Part shown: piece by piece, positions 25,088-35,000 of the stretch
Numbering within the stretch: the stretch's first letter is position 1
How the letters are laid out: each line of letters opens with the position of its first letter
Assembly (NCBI GenBank): GCA_023212645.1
Contig: JALBYC010000017.1
Span: 62,001 to 126,000 of the forward strand
Source of the DNA: Farysia itapuensis
Taxonomy: Eukaryota > Basidiomycota > Ustilaginomycetes > Ustilaginales > Ustilaginaceae
Direction: 5' to 3'
DNA length: 64,000 bases
Notes under the pieces: model-generated
Database searches by the model: none
What the model saw: the letters and a program-made list of their open reading frames with translations, nothing else
Told to the model about the DNA's origin: nothing
Translations under genes and position numbers: made by a program

Positions 25088-26281
25088 CTAAGCGACCATG
25101 GCAGAATCGAGACCGCTGGTTTCGAGATGGTCGAGCGCCTTTCTTAATGTCGAAATCTTGCTTCGTAGCGTCTTGATTGCTTCTGGCAGTAAGTTTTGCG
25201 GTGGAATGACTCCCGTGCTCTCCATGTCAAATAGGAAATGATCTCGCACCCTGCCCAACTTGACCCTGTCCTCGAACTCTGCATGACGCATGACTTCGCG
25301 TGAGATAGTGTCTTTGCGGGCATCTTGAACGAATGCCTCTCGGCTACCTTGGTTGCCTCTGATGCCGATGACGCCCTTGGGAAAGCAGGAGACGAATTTG
25401 TCGATCGACTCTTCCGGGATTGGTTTGGTGATTTGGATATGCGGCAGCAGACGATACGATGCAGTGGCCACGGGGCTGAATTTGGCATGGTCTTTTCCTA
25501 TGCCCTTTTCGCAATGCAATTCGAGGTCGAGCTCTTGTCCAGGCCGCAATTTGGCAATCAGGACCTTGTCGTGCACCGGTTTTGGTTCTGCTCCGGCGAA
25601 TTCTTCGGGCTGAGATCCCTTGGCGTCCCATGTGAGCTGCTCCGAGTAGACGTTGTGGCCAATGTAAAGTTTGTCCGGGTCAGTCTCGCCTCGAGCGGCG
25701 GTACGATTGCGCTCGCACTTGACTTTGAGATGAAAAACGACCGTGTTGCTGTCATCTGCATCGTCTCCTGGCTTGCGCATTGTGACCCTGTCTGGGTTGA
25801 TCGCCAATGGCACGAGGCCAAGTCTGTGAGACAGAACTTCATCCTGAATGATGGACGTGTTGTTCCAGATGTATACATGCTCGATTGCAACGGTCGGCAC
25901 TTCTGCCATCAGCACACGACGCACGGCATTGGCAACCGAAGCATCGACACCAATCAGGTCAAATTCGCACTGCAGCTCAGACAGCCGCGTAATAATCACC
26001 TTGAGCGAGTCCTGCACCGACCTGAGCGAGAACGAGTTGGCCTCTCCCGGATGATGTAGTGGAAAATCAGTGTTGGCGACTGACCCGACCCTTTCTGGCA
26101 AGATCTCGACCAAACGTCGCTTGTCGACAGGCTGTGAAGTGGACGAGGCATCGATTGTAGCCGATGCATCTGGGTCGTCCTTGATGCTGTTGTTAAGTTT
26201 GGATGTAGAAGGTTCGTCTACGTCCATGGGCGTTGTTGGCACCGAAGTGCGTGATGCCTTTTTGGATCCCTTTGGCGGCAT
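25088..26281 (-). CDS. RPC40: RNA polymerase I/III subunit AC40
   Basis: AC40 is the alpha-like assembly subunit shared by Pol I and Pol III, pairing with AC19. The 397-aa product has the alpha-motif CEFDLIGVDASVANAVRRVL-MAEVPTVAIE, then IWNNTSIIQDEVLSHRLGLV-PL, the insert with GHNVYSEQLTW, and RPGQELDLELHCEKGIGKDH-AKFSPVATASYRLLP. The C-terminal dimerisation part is RDHFLFDMESTGVIPPQNLL. Residues 1-60 are a charged, poorly conserved extension (MPPKGSKKASRTSVPTTPMD). ATG 26281 is chosen; upstream codons start only from TTG. It is convergent with ERV41 (88 bp) and divergent from the otubain gene (230 bp). Confidence 0.96.
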   Translation of the reverse strand: MPPKGSKKASRTSVPTTPMDVDEPSTSKLNNSIKDDPDASATIDASSTSQPVDKRRLVEILPERVGSVANTDFPLHHPGEANSFSLRSVQDSLKVIITRLSELQCEFDLIGVDASVANAVRRVLMAEVPTVAIEHVYIWNNTSIIQDEVLSHRLGLVPLAINPDRVTMRKPGDDADDSNTVVFHLKVKCERNRTAARGETDPDKLYIGHNVYSEQLTWDAKGSQPEEFAGAEPKPVHDKVLIAKLRPGQELDLELHCEKGIGKDHAKFSPVATASYRLLPHIQITKPIPEESIDKFVSCFPKGVIGIRGNQGSREAFVQDARKDTISREVMRHAEFEDRVKLGRVRDHFLFDMESTGVIPPQNLLPEAIKTLRSKISTLRKALDHLETSGLDSAMVA

Positions 26282-26511
26282 GATGGGGGTGGTGATTCTT
26301 CTCAAACACGAGCTAAAAGCTGAACGGACAAAAAATGTTTCGAGTTTCTCAACTTCCGACTTCCATGCTGTGATTGTTCATGAGACCGACTCGCACGAAT
26401 CGAGAAGAATCGGCGAAATCGATCACAAATTCACTAATCTGAGCGTGAATCAAGTCACAATGAAATGGCACACAGACCCACTTTGGTTCACTCCATCACA
26501 CTCCAGCCACC

Positions 26512-27591
26512 ATGGAAGGTATCAACGCCGATACAAAGCTAGACTCGCTCACCGATGCTCAGCGTCTCGAGCTGGCAGAAAAGATCAAGCACGAGTCTAC
26601 GTCTGGTCAGCCCCTGATCTCATCGGTCGAGCCTATCGAGGTGCTGCAGAATGAGTATGCCAACAACGACGCCTTTCTCGGCAAGATCAAGTGGCTTCGA
26701 GACCAGGCTGGCTTTATCGGCATTCGCAGAGCAAAGGGAGACGGCGATTGCTTCTACCGCGCCTTTGCGTTCGCCTTTATCTACAAGATCATGACCATGA
26801 AAGATCGTCCGATGCACCATTTCACCGTAAAGCACGTCGAGTCCACCCTGCAGCTGCTCAAACAGGCTGGCTTTGACGAGGACGTTGTCACTGATTTCTA
26901 CGAGCCACTTAAGGCGCTCATGAGCCGCATGTACTCGACCGACCCAGAGACAAAGGAGCTGAACGAACAGGCACTCATGGAAAGCATGAACGATCCAGGC
27001 CAGTCCAACTCGATCGTCGCCTACCTCCGTCTCCTCACCTCGGCCTTTCTCAAACTCAACCAGGACGAATACACACCCTTTCTCTTCAGTCTCGACAACG
27101 TCAACGATGGCAACCCGCCGGATATGGCTACCTTCTGCTCAAATCAGGTCGAAGCTATCGGCAAGGAGGCAGACCATGTGCAGATCACTGCCCTCTCCCG
27201 CGCACTCAAAGTCTCCCTCGACGTCGCATACCTCTCCCCCAATCAGGCACCACCGGAAACACCCCTGGCTGAAGACTTCCCCGCCGACCAAATCCTCCAA
27301 TCCTCCCAAAATCAATCGCACAACACCGACAGTAACAACAACACCGGCGCCAAGTCAACCACATCACACAGCGGCAGCGAGTCAATAGCCGTGCCGGGAG
27401 ATGAGGCGCACAAACGTCGTCTGGCTGCCGAAAATCCAGATAGATGCGACGTCGTACGCTTTGAAGTCGAAGGTGGTCAGATTACAGAGATTGGCACAAT
27501 GCTTCTACGGCCCGGTCACTACGACCTTCTCGTCCAGGCGCCTGCTCCCGCCACACCCGAACCGGAAATTCCAGCCATTCTCTCTCAATAG
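26512..27591 (+). CDS. otubain-type deubiquitinase (peptidase C65)
   Basis: Otubains are OTU-fold cysteine proteases that remove ubiquitin, in animals preferring Lys48 chains, and can inhibit E2 enzymes directly. The 359-aa product has the catalytic block KGDGDCFYRAF with Cys80 (D77/Cys80 spacing as in OTUB1), FLLTSAFLKLNQDEYTPFL-like helices (RLLTSAFLKLNQDEYTPFLF), the block CSNQVEAIGKEADHVQITAL, and the C-terminal His motif RPGHYDLL with His336 and Asp338. A Ser/Asn/Thr-rich insert (about 255-310) separates the OTU core from the final strand and is longer than in OTUB1. The ATG sits 230 bp from the divergent AC40 start. Confidence 0.93.
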   Translation: MEGINADTKLDSLTDAQRLELAEKIKHESTSGQPLISSVEPIEVLQNEYANNDAFLGKIKWLRDQAGFIGIRRAKGDGDCFYRAFAFAFIYKIMTMKDRPMHHFTVKHVESTLQLLKQAGFDEDVVTDFYEPLKALMSRMYSTDPETKELNEQALMESMNDPGQSNSIVAYLRLLTSAFLKLNQDEYTPFLFSLDNVNDGNPPDMATFCSNQVEAIGKEADHVQITALSRALKVSLDVAYLSPNQAPPETPLAEDFPADQILQSSQNQSHNTDSNNNTGAKSTTSHSGSESIAVPGDEAHKRRLAAENPDRCDVVRFEVEGGQITEIGTMLLRPGHYDLLVQAPAPATPEPEIPAILSQ

Positions 27592-27617
27592 TGCACAATT
27601 TCTCTCGCGCCCGCGCG

Positions 27618-27631
27618 CGAGCGCGCGCTCG
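27618..27631. repeat. 14-bp GC palindrome in an alternating CG tract
   Basis: A perfect self-complementary 14-mer (CGAGCGCGCGCTCG) follows a (CG)n run at 27612-27619, just past the otubain stop. Alternating purine-pyrimidine of this kind can form a hairpin in RNA or Z-DNA. Confidence 0.5.
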
Positions 27632-27752
27632 TGTAGCTACACGCCGTTTTCAAAACCATGTATCTGAAAATCGTGGCGGGCCCCTTGTACTTATGTGTGG
27701 CGTGCATACGTGTGGATAAAAAGAGGTGGGAGGGGGGGGGAGGGGGCGATAT

Positions 27753-30700
27753 TCAGTGGGCGGTAGAAGAGTTGTTGGGTCCGGCGGAGGAACTGCCTAG
27801 CCCTGAGTTGGGTGTGCTTGTCGCAGCCGATGCCGAAGCCGAGGCAGAGGTCGAGGCCGAGTTGGACGTAGTCCCCCCACTCATGTTCCACGTCGATTGG
27901 GGTTGCCAGAAAGAAGTGTGTTCGAACGAGGTCATGTAGTCCCACATGCGTTCGATGGATTCTGGATCGTCGACCGCGTTACTGCTGCTGTTTGGGACGA
28001 TGGCCTGGGTGGAAGAAGGTGGGTGGTGCGACGCCGACACGCCAGTTGGCAGGGTTGCGATGGATGTGGTGGTGGAGAGGACGGATGAATCGTCTGCCGA
28101 CGCAATCGAGTTGCCCCCCGCTGACGAAGGCCGCACGACCGACGTTGGCGGTCGTAGTTTGACACTCGCCAGGCCATCTTCCATCCCCTCGGCGGCGGGA
28201 GGAATCGTCGCTGTCGTCGTCATAGTCGGCTTCGATGCCACAGCAGCTACTGCTGATATTGCAGACGCCGGGATTGCAACCATGAGCTTTGAATCCGCCT
28301 CGCCGTCCGCGCCCAGTCCGGCGGTACCCGCATTCGCCCCAGCTGAAGGGTCTACATCCATCACGTCGCTGTCCGTCATGATCAGCGGCACATCCAGCGT
28401 CTTTCCCGCGCCAATCTGCGCCACCACATCGTCAGCTTGCAGCTGCAACATCCCCGCGGACTGTCCCGAAGTAGTCATCTCGGCCAGCGCTGACAGCGGC
28501 AAATTGTCCATTTCATCGTCTTCAAATGCTCCAGCTTGTGCCGCACCGCTCCGCGCACCGTCTGCTGCCTTGCGAACAGCTGTGCTTCTGGTCGTCACAG
28601 CGTCACCGATCCGACTAGCAAGGGCGGTTGATGGCGTTGCTGCAGCTGATTGGCTATCACCGGGAGCCAAACTGCTGGTGGTATTCGACTCGCTTTCTTT
28701 TCCTGGCGTGCCATCAACAGCTGCAAGAGTGGGTGGCAACTTGGAAACCGGTCCAGCTGCAGCAGCGTCGTTGTCGGGTTCAAAAGCGGCAAGGACGGAC
28801 TTGAGGTATCGACCGTAAGGTGTCGCCGAGCCATTGCGGTGTCGTGGCGTCTTGCCAGCCTGCGTCATGCTGACGGCAAGACGTCGAACGAGAGCTAGCA
28901 ACGTCTCCTTATCTGCAAAGGCATACTTGTGCTGCAAATTCGTCATTCGTACCGACGAAACTGCTGCATACACGGCCATAACGACACGATCGTTCGACCA
29001 GGTAACCACTGCCTCTTCGGAGAAATCGTTAAGCACCGTGTCGATGAGCGAGATTGCAGACGTCCAACAGTCGACTGAAACCGAAGAGCCAGACAGAAAA
29101 TCTTCATACTGCTCGGTAGCGCCAAGAACGAGAGAGTTGATCAAGAGTCGCGAATGGTAGTAGAACAGCTTGGCGGTGGGGGCCCAGCGAATCAGGTACT
29201 TGCCCGCAGCCGTGCTGGTGTCGACCTCCTTGGACTTTTCCTCGGTGTTGATGCACCAGGTTTCCTTCCACTTTTCCAGATCGGCATTGGCCATCTTGCG
29301 GAAAAACTCTAGGCCGGCCAGTCGACGATCAAAGTGGCTCTGACCGCCGACGCCCAGCGCCTTTGGTGTCGGTACCTCGTCGAATCGATCTGCACTGCTG
29401 AGATAGGTGTCGAACGCTTCCGTGTGCTGAGCCGTGACTCTGCGTAGCTTGATCAGACTGACGAGTGATACGTCTTCGGGCAAGGCAAAGTCCTGTCGAT
29501 GCCACATGGAGCTTTGCACAATCATTCGGTCTTCCGTAATCGTCCAGGGTCGGCCGGTCTGCGCACTCAGCGTTCGGTCGTAAAGAAAGAGGTTGTACCA
29601 AAGTCTTTCGCGATTGCGCACGCGCCGCGCCACCTGTTCGTTGCCAAGCAGATTCTGACTCGGAGTCACTCTGCGGTTGACACCGACTTCGGTGGCCGTC
29701 CGGATGGCGAATCCGAGATACTGCCATGATCGGTCATCGACCAGACGATTCGTCGGACGACTGTAGGTAGTCAGAATGAGAAAAGCCTGGCTGATCTCAA
29801 CGCTCTTGTATCCCCCTAGCAAGATCATGGGCAAAAGCTTTTCTTGCCAGTGCTTATCAAGCACGGCTGCAATGTGGGCATCCTGAGGGGTATCGCTGAA
29901 CCGCGCGGCCATGCAAGAGATGACGGTCGTCAAAAACGCAGACCGCATCCGCACAAACGCAACACTGTGCAGAAAAGGATCAAACAGGTCCAGCACAGGA
30001 TTGATCCGCGCAAAGAAGATGTCAAACAGCCTTTCCAGCTCCTTGAGCTCCACCAAGCTGAGTTCGACGGGATCGATGCCTTCAGTGTCGTCGTTTTTGC
30101 TGTGGAAGAGACTAAGATTGAAGTAGCCTTTGCGCGAAGCGCCCGCTTCGCCTTCACCTCCCGAGGTAACACCACCAGCATCCCTTGAGCTGGAAGCCGC
30201 TCCGGCTGCGATTGTCACTTGCTTGCCTTTTGGCAGGTCGACGGCATCGTCGTCCCCTCCGTCGGCGTTCTCTGCGTCCGTGTCCCATTCGGCCGGCTTT
30301 TGGCGACGGGAGGGGAGACCTGCTCGAGCGATACGCGATCGTCCTCTCTTGCGCTTTCCCAGCATGGCAGTCGTCACTTCATCCGCCGGAGACTCAATGA
30401 TCTCGCCTGAAGGGGCCCCATTGATCGCCGATACCGCCGTGTTTTTTAGCACGTTGGGAACACTGGCAGAAGCGCTACTGCCAGTGGTTACAGCATCTCC
30501 GCTGACACCGCCTGGGCTTGTGCCGGAGCCATAGCCTCGACGTGCTTGAGCTTTGCCTTCGCGGTACTCCCAGGCTTCGTGATCAAGCGTCGACGGCGTC
30601 AAAGCATTCGAACGACCCAGATACACAGCACTCAGCTTGGAAGCGGAAGCTGTGCGTGCAGACGGCTCATCTGCTTCCCCTTCGTCCAGGTTACTTGCAG

Positions 30701-32234
30701 ATTCTCGGCGGGGCAGTTCGCCAGCAGGCGACGATTTGGACCGAATGTTGTCTTTGAGGAAAGATGGCGGGCCTCGTTGCTCGGAGGAGACTTCACTAGA
30801 GTCACTCGGTTTGCCCATGAGCATGATGGGGGGCAAGACGCGAGATGCTGGCCAGCCGCGCTGGACTCTTGCGTCCTCTTCTCTGCGACCGTACAGGGGC
30901 CTTCCGAGGCCAGTGAGATTGACGGCGGCACTGACAGCCATCCTGTTGGAGGGCACGGGAGGATGCAAAAGGCCCATGGTCTCAACCGCAGCTAGAGAGC
31001 TGCGGCTGTTGACTTCAACTCTGCCGCCTTCAATGCGAGCTGCGGCAGCATCCGACGCCTGTGCAAGAAGCTTGAGTGGATTGGAAAGAACGTTGTCGTG
31101 CTCTTCGCGCGTTGCGTCCGCGTCATCTTCCAGCTCGTCCTGCTCGTCGTCCAGGTCTTCGTCCACATCTGGGTTGTAGGCTCCATTGCGACTGTGGAGT
31201 TTGCTGTTGGGGCTTGGTCCTTTCGACGATGATCGAAGCTGACTATGGACACTATCGGCTCGAGGGTATGGGTAGGCGGATTGTGACGCTGGACGATGGG
31301 AGGAGTCCGAATGACGCGAGGGTGACATTTCCATTCTTGCCTTGAGAGCTCTTTCCGAGGCTAGCTGACTGTCCCACTGCACGTAGCTGTGACTTGGCGC
31401 TGGACCGCTGTGAGCATAGGATCGACTGCGAGACTGGCCAAAAGTGTCGTGTTGCGCGGATGTGGTATTGGAGGCGTAGCTTTGAGAACCCGACTGTGAG
31501 GCGTGTGGAGACGATGTGTGCGGTAGCGAGGGATGCTCGCGCCATCGATGATTTGGACTTGGAGCATCCGAGCTGTGTCGATTGTTGGCGTAGGACGTGT
31601 GTGGTGCAAGATGGTGAGGCGGAGGATGTGACTGGCTCGAAGTGTATGCATAAGCCTGGTTCAGACCAGAAGGGGCGGATAGCGACACTGGGATCGGTCC
31701 ACCCTGTCCATACTTTGGTGCACTGTTGTGATAGCGATCTTCTTTGTAGAGTGGAGCCCTTGTTGACCCTGCCGTACCGTAGGCGTGCGACGATTTCCAC
31801 GCACCTTCGTCGTAGCGGTGCCGGTCATGTGAGAGTTCGGTTGACTCTTCTTCAGACGCCGAGCGGCCTGGACGGTGGGCGCTCGTGGCTGTCTTGTTCC
31901 CCTCGCTGTACGAAGCGGACTCAGCGCGCAGCTGTGAGGAAAAGGTAGCGCCGTCCTTGTTGATTTCTGCGCGCAGATCCGAGGGGACCGAGAAGCGTTT
32001 GTTGGGCTTTCTGCCACGCTTGTGTTTCTCAAAGAGGCACTCGCGATGGTGTTTGACACACCGTCTGCACGGCACTACGCCGTCGGTCGGGGCTGAGCAT
32101 TTGATCTTGGCGGAGCGACACTCGAGACAGGCAATCTTGGCGCCCTGCTTTGTGTCGAAACTACCGGGACCATCTACCAAGACTCTCGACTTGTCATCCA
32201 TATCGCCGTGTCCCGTAGAGGATGGAGAGTCCAT
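27753..32234 (-). CDS. Zn2Cys6 fungal transcription factor, 1493 aa
   Basis: The zinc cluster is at residues 36-66: C36-x2-C39-x6-C46-x9-C56-x2-C59-x6-C66, followed by the basic HKRGRKPNKR. Long Ser/His/Pro-rich disordered stretches run to about residue 690. A fungal-specific regulatory domain follows from about 700 (LSLVELKELERLFDIFFARI, FLTTVISCMAARFSDTPQDA, FLILTTYSRPTNRLVDDRSW, GFAIRTATEVGVNRRV, RERLWYNLFLYDRTLSAQTG). The C-terminal 350 residues are Ala/Ser/Thr-rich and acidic, a likely activation region. Such proteins control metabolic or stress genes; the target is not deducible. It is one exon, unusually long for the family, and convergent with the otubain gene. Confidence 0.92.
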   Translation of the reverse strand: MDSPSSTGHGDMDDKSRVLVDGPGSFDTKQGAKIACLECRSAKIKCSAPTDGVVPCRRCVKHHRECLFEKHKRGRKPNKRFSVPSDLRAEINKDGATFSSQLRAESASYSEGNKTATSAHRPGRSASEEESTELSHDRHRYDEGAWKSSHAYGTAGSTRAPLYKEDRYHNSAPKYGQGGPIPVSLSAPSGLNQAYAYTSSQSHPPPHHLAPHTSYANNRHSSDAPSPNHRWREHPSLPHTSSPHASQSGSQSYASNTTSAQHDTFGQSRSRSYAHSGPAPSHSYVQWDSQLASERALKARMEMSPSRHSDSSHRPASQSAYPYPRADSVHSQLRSSSKGPSPNSKLHSRNGAYNPDVDEDLDDEQDELEDDADATREEHDNVLSNPLKLLAQASDAAAARIEGGRVEVNSRSSLAAVETMGLLHPPVPSNRMAVSAAVNLTGLGRPLYGRREEDARVQRGWPASRVLPPIMLMGKPSDSSEVSSEQRGPPSFLKDNIRSKSSPAGELPRRESASNLDEGEADEPSARTASASKLSAVYLGRSNALTPSTLDHEAWEYREGKAQARRGYGSGTSPGGVSGDAVTTGSSASASVPNVLKNTAVSAINGAPSGEIIESPADEVTTAMLGKRKRGRSRIARAGLPSRRQKPAEWDTDAENADGGDDDAVDLPKGKQVTIAAGAASSSRDAGGVTSGGEGEAGASRKGYFNLSLFHSKNDDTEGIDPVELSLVELKELERLFDIFFARINPVLDLFDPFLHSVAFVRMRSAFLTTVISCMAARFSDTPQDAHIAAVLDKHWQEKLLPMILLGGYKSVEISQAFLILTTYSRPTNRLVDDRSWQYLGFAIRTATEVGVNRRVTPSQNLLGNEQVARRVRNRERLWYNLFLYDRTLSAQTGRPWTITEDRMIVQSSMWHRQDFALPEDVSLVSLIKLRRVTAQHTEAFDTYLSSADRFDEVPTPKALGVGGQSHFDRRLAGLEFFRKMANADLEKWKETWCINTEEKSKEVDTSTAAGKYLIRWAPTAKLFYYHSRLLINSLVLGATEQYEDFLSGSSVSVDCWTSAISLIDTVLNDFSEEAVVTWSNDRVVMAVYAAVSSVRMTNLQHKYAFADKETLLALVRRLAVSMTQAGKTPRHRNGSATPYGRYLKSVLAAFEPDNDAAAAGPVSKLPPTLAAVDGTPGKESESNTTSSLAPGDSQSAAATPSTALASRIGDAVTTRSTAVRKAADGARSGAAQAGAFEDDEMDNLPLSALAEMTTSGQSAGMLQLQADDVVAQIGAGKTLDVPLIMTDSDVMDVDPSAGANAGTAGLGADGEADSKLMVAIPASAISAVAAVASKPTMTTTATIPPAAEGMEDGLASVKLRPPTSVVRPSSAGGNSIASADDSSVLSTTTSIATLPTGVSASHHPPSSTQAIVPNSSSNAVDDPESIERMWDYMTSFEHTSFWQPQSTWNMSGGTTSNSASTSASASASAATSTPNSGLGSSSAGPNNSSTAH

Positions 32235-33012
32235 GGCTACTACTGCCTGTCAGTGGCTCTGTGCTTGCTCTCAAGGTACTGTGCGACAAACTATGCGTGC
32301 AGCCTGAAGTGTGAGGCTATTGCGAGTTTACTCCCAAGCCTTCTGACAAGGTTTACGCAATATTGTTGTTGGGGGGACCTGTTGCCAGGGGGTAGATTCG
32401 GAACGCCTTCCGGAAGCGATACAGCAGACGTGTTGCGCGAGCTGGCTTGAGCCGATGTATCAGCAATTGTCGAGCGACTTCATCTGAACAGAGTGGAGAG
32501 GGAGATAAAAGGTACCGAGATGAAGAGGATAGCAGCAGCGCGAAGACTGCAAGGCTTTGAAAAGGGTGCGGAGAGAATTGCTGAAATCAGTCATGCTCAA
32601 AGCGACGGAAAGAGACCGAGCGGGACGGGGATTCAGAATTCACGGACTGCGCTCGCATTTATTCCAATTTTGTTTGAATTTCAACTAGATCGCCGTATCA
32701 GCCCATTCCTTCTAAAGCTGCCCCAAGCCGCAACGTTTGATAGGGTCCACGAGTCAGGACAGCCGTGATTCTTGGAAAACTCTGCTCAATCTGTTCGCTT
32801 CTCCCTCTCTGTTGCACGAAGTCTGTCCTCTATCCGAGAAGACCTACCTCGCTGCGCATCGCTATGTGCCAAAAAAAGAAAGAAAAAAGGCGCGTAGTTT
32901 ACCATCTAACACGACACCTAACTTTTCTTTTCCGCCAAACTGAACACCGCGTTGGCAGAAAACCTAAAATTGATTGCGTCGCGCAGAGTCTAAATAAGCA
33001 CGACAGATGGAC
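32235..33012. promoter_or_regulatory. promoter of the Zn2Cys6 gene and 3' region of LPD1
   Basis: No gene is supported in this 778-bp stretch. It contains an A-rich run with AAAAAAAGAAAGAAAAAA near 32870-32890, beyond the LPD1 stop on its strand. No operator is recognised. Confidence 0.4.
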
Positions 33013-34612
33013 TTAGAAGTGGATGGCCTTGCTGTAGGAAGCCATGGCAGCCTCCTTGAAGGCTTCTGACAATGTCGGGTGGGCGTGGCAAGTTCGTGCA
33101 ATGTCTTCTGCCGAGGCCTGGTACTCGATCGCTAGCACTGCCGAGGCAATCATCTCTCCCGCGTTGGGGCCAATGATGTGCACTCCCAGCACCTTGTCCG
33201 TCTCCTTTTCCACGAGGAACTTGACCGTGCCGTCCGAGTCGGCGTTGGTCTTGGCACGCGAGTTGGCCATGAAGGGGAACTTGCCCACCTTGTACTCAAC
33301 ACCTTCCTGCTTGAGCTCCTCCTCGTTCTTGCCTACCCAGGCGACCTCGGGATGTGTGTAGACAACGGCAGGGATGGCAGCATAGTTGACGTGTCCGTGT
33401 CCAGACTTGATAATCTCGACGGCAGCAATGCCTTCCTCTTCCGCCTTGTGTGCCAGCATGGGTCCAAAAGTGGCATCACCAATGCACTTGACTCCCTTGC
33501 ATGTCGTGTTGTACTGGTCATCCACAATGATACGTCCTCGTTCGTCCTTCTCGATACCAACCGCCTCGAGGTTCAGCCCGTTGGTCACCGAGCGTCGTCC
33601 GATCGACACCAACACGACATCGGCATCCAATGAAGACTTCTCTCCGCTCTTGGCATCTTCGACGTTGAGCGTAATCTTGCCGTCCTTCTGGCTGGCATCC
33701 AGAACCTTGGTGCCCATCCGGAACTTCATGCCCTGCTTCTCGAGCACCTTCTTGAATGTCTTGGCAATCTCCTGGTCAATACCGGCACCGCCAACACCTT
33801 GCAAGAACTCGACAACTTCCACTTTGGCGCCAAGTCGGCTCCAGACACTTCCCATTTCCAGACCAATCACACCGGCACCGATGACAATCATCTTCTCCGG
33901 CACTTTCTGAAGCTCCAAAGCGCCAGTGGAGCTGACGATCTGCTTCTCGTCGATCTCGATGCCGGGGAATGGCGTCACTTCGGAACCAGTGGCGATAATA
34001 ATGTTCTTGGCCTCAACTTCGGTCTCGCCCCCATCATTGAGGGCGACCTTGATGGTGGTCGGACTGCTGAAACTACCAGCACCCTTGATGTAGTCAACCT
34101 TGTTCTTCTTGAAGAGACCCTCGATACCTTTGGTCAGACCGGTGACGGCGTCGTTCTTGGCCTTGAGCATGGTGTCGAGGTTGAGAGAGATAGAGCCAAC
34201 GTCGATGCCTCGCTTCTTGAAATCATGTTGGGCTTGGTGGTAAAGATGCGAGTTGTTGAGCATGGCTTTGGATGGAATGCAGCCTACGTTGAGACAGGTG
34301 CCTCCGAGAGAGCCTCGCTTCTCGACGCACGCTGTCTTGAGGCCAAGCTGGGCGGCCTTGATAGCGGCGACATAGCCACCAGGACCGCCACCAATGACGA
34401 CGACGTCATACGGGTCAGCACCGGTGGCGAGACCACGGCTTTGCAATCGCGGCAGAGCAGTTACAACCCTCGGTAGCGTCGATGCTTGGAAAGCCTGTCA
34501 AAAAAACATTGCAACGGTCAGATCATGTCGATTTTTCGGGCGGACAAACAACACAACATGTACTCACCCTCGCAGGAGCGATAGACGATCGCGACAAGAG
34601 ACCCGAAAGCAT
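33013..34612 (-). CDS. LPD1: mitochondrial dihydrolipoamide dehydrogenase (E3)
   Basis: LPD1 is the flavoprotein that reoxidises lipoamide in the pyruvate and 2-oxoglutarate dehydrogenase complexes and in the glycine cleavage system. Exon 1 is 34568-34612 and exon 2 is 33013-34494; the 73-nt intron (GTGAGT, GACAG) is phase 0 and gives 508 aa. The presequence [15 protein letters not shown] crosses the junction and continues to about residue 38 (RGLAT). FAD-binding [17 protein letters not shown], redox-active C82-x4-C87 ([13 protein letters not shown]), NAD-binding [23 protein letters not shown] motif [19 protein letters not shown] and the catalytic His487-Glu492 dyad (HPTLSE) are all present. 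The very short first exon encodes only presequence. Codon use indicates high expression. Confidence 0.97.
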
Positions 34613-35000
34613 TACGGGCGATAGTCAAAGAAGTGTAGATGGGGTGGTAAGGAAAGGGTGGCAAGAACGTTGCTGTAGATAATCCCAACCAGAATAGTTC
34701 CGACCGACCGACCGAACGACCGACCGATAGAATTCTCCTGCTCAGTCTGATCATCAGCCCGATACATTTTCGCATTGCCTAACCGGGCGAACCCAACATT
34801 CTCATTTCCAGACTTTCGGAAATTCGGAGACATCCGACAAAGCCAGCCTAACATCTGCAACCTCCACTCGATTTTCGCGATTTCGCGATTTTCGACTTCG
34901 GTAATCGGGTACTACTCAGCCTGGCAGCTCAGCTTGCAGATGTCAGTCAACGCTATGCCACCTGTGTCTGCTCACAGGTCGAGCTAGGCGACTCCTAGCC
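34613..35000. promoter_or_regulatory. divergent promoter (LPD1 / FBXO31-like) with simple repeats
   Basis: This 388-bp gap holds a (CCGA)n microsatellite at 34700-34727 and a repeated CGATTT(T)CG motif at about 34869-34894. No ORF is supported. Confidence 0.4.
34700..34727. repeat. CCGA tetranucleotide microsatellite
   Basis: Seven CCGA/ACGA-type units occur in a row, with one imperfect unit. Length polymorphism between strains would be expected. Confidence 0.7.

Noticed and set aside
27946..28818. 290-codon plus-strand frame inside the Zn2Cys6 gene
   Set aside because: Antisense to the Ala/Ser-rich C-terminal region, where repetitive GC-rich codons keep the opposite strand open by chance.
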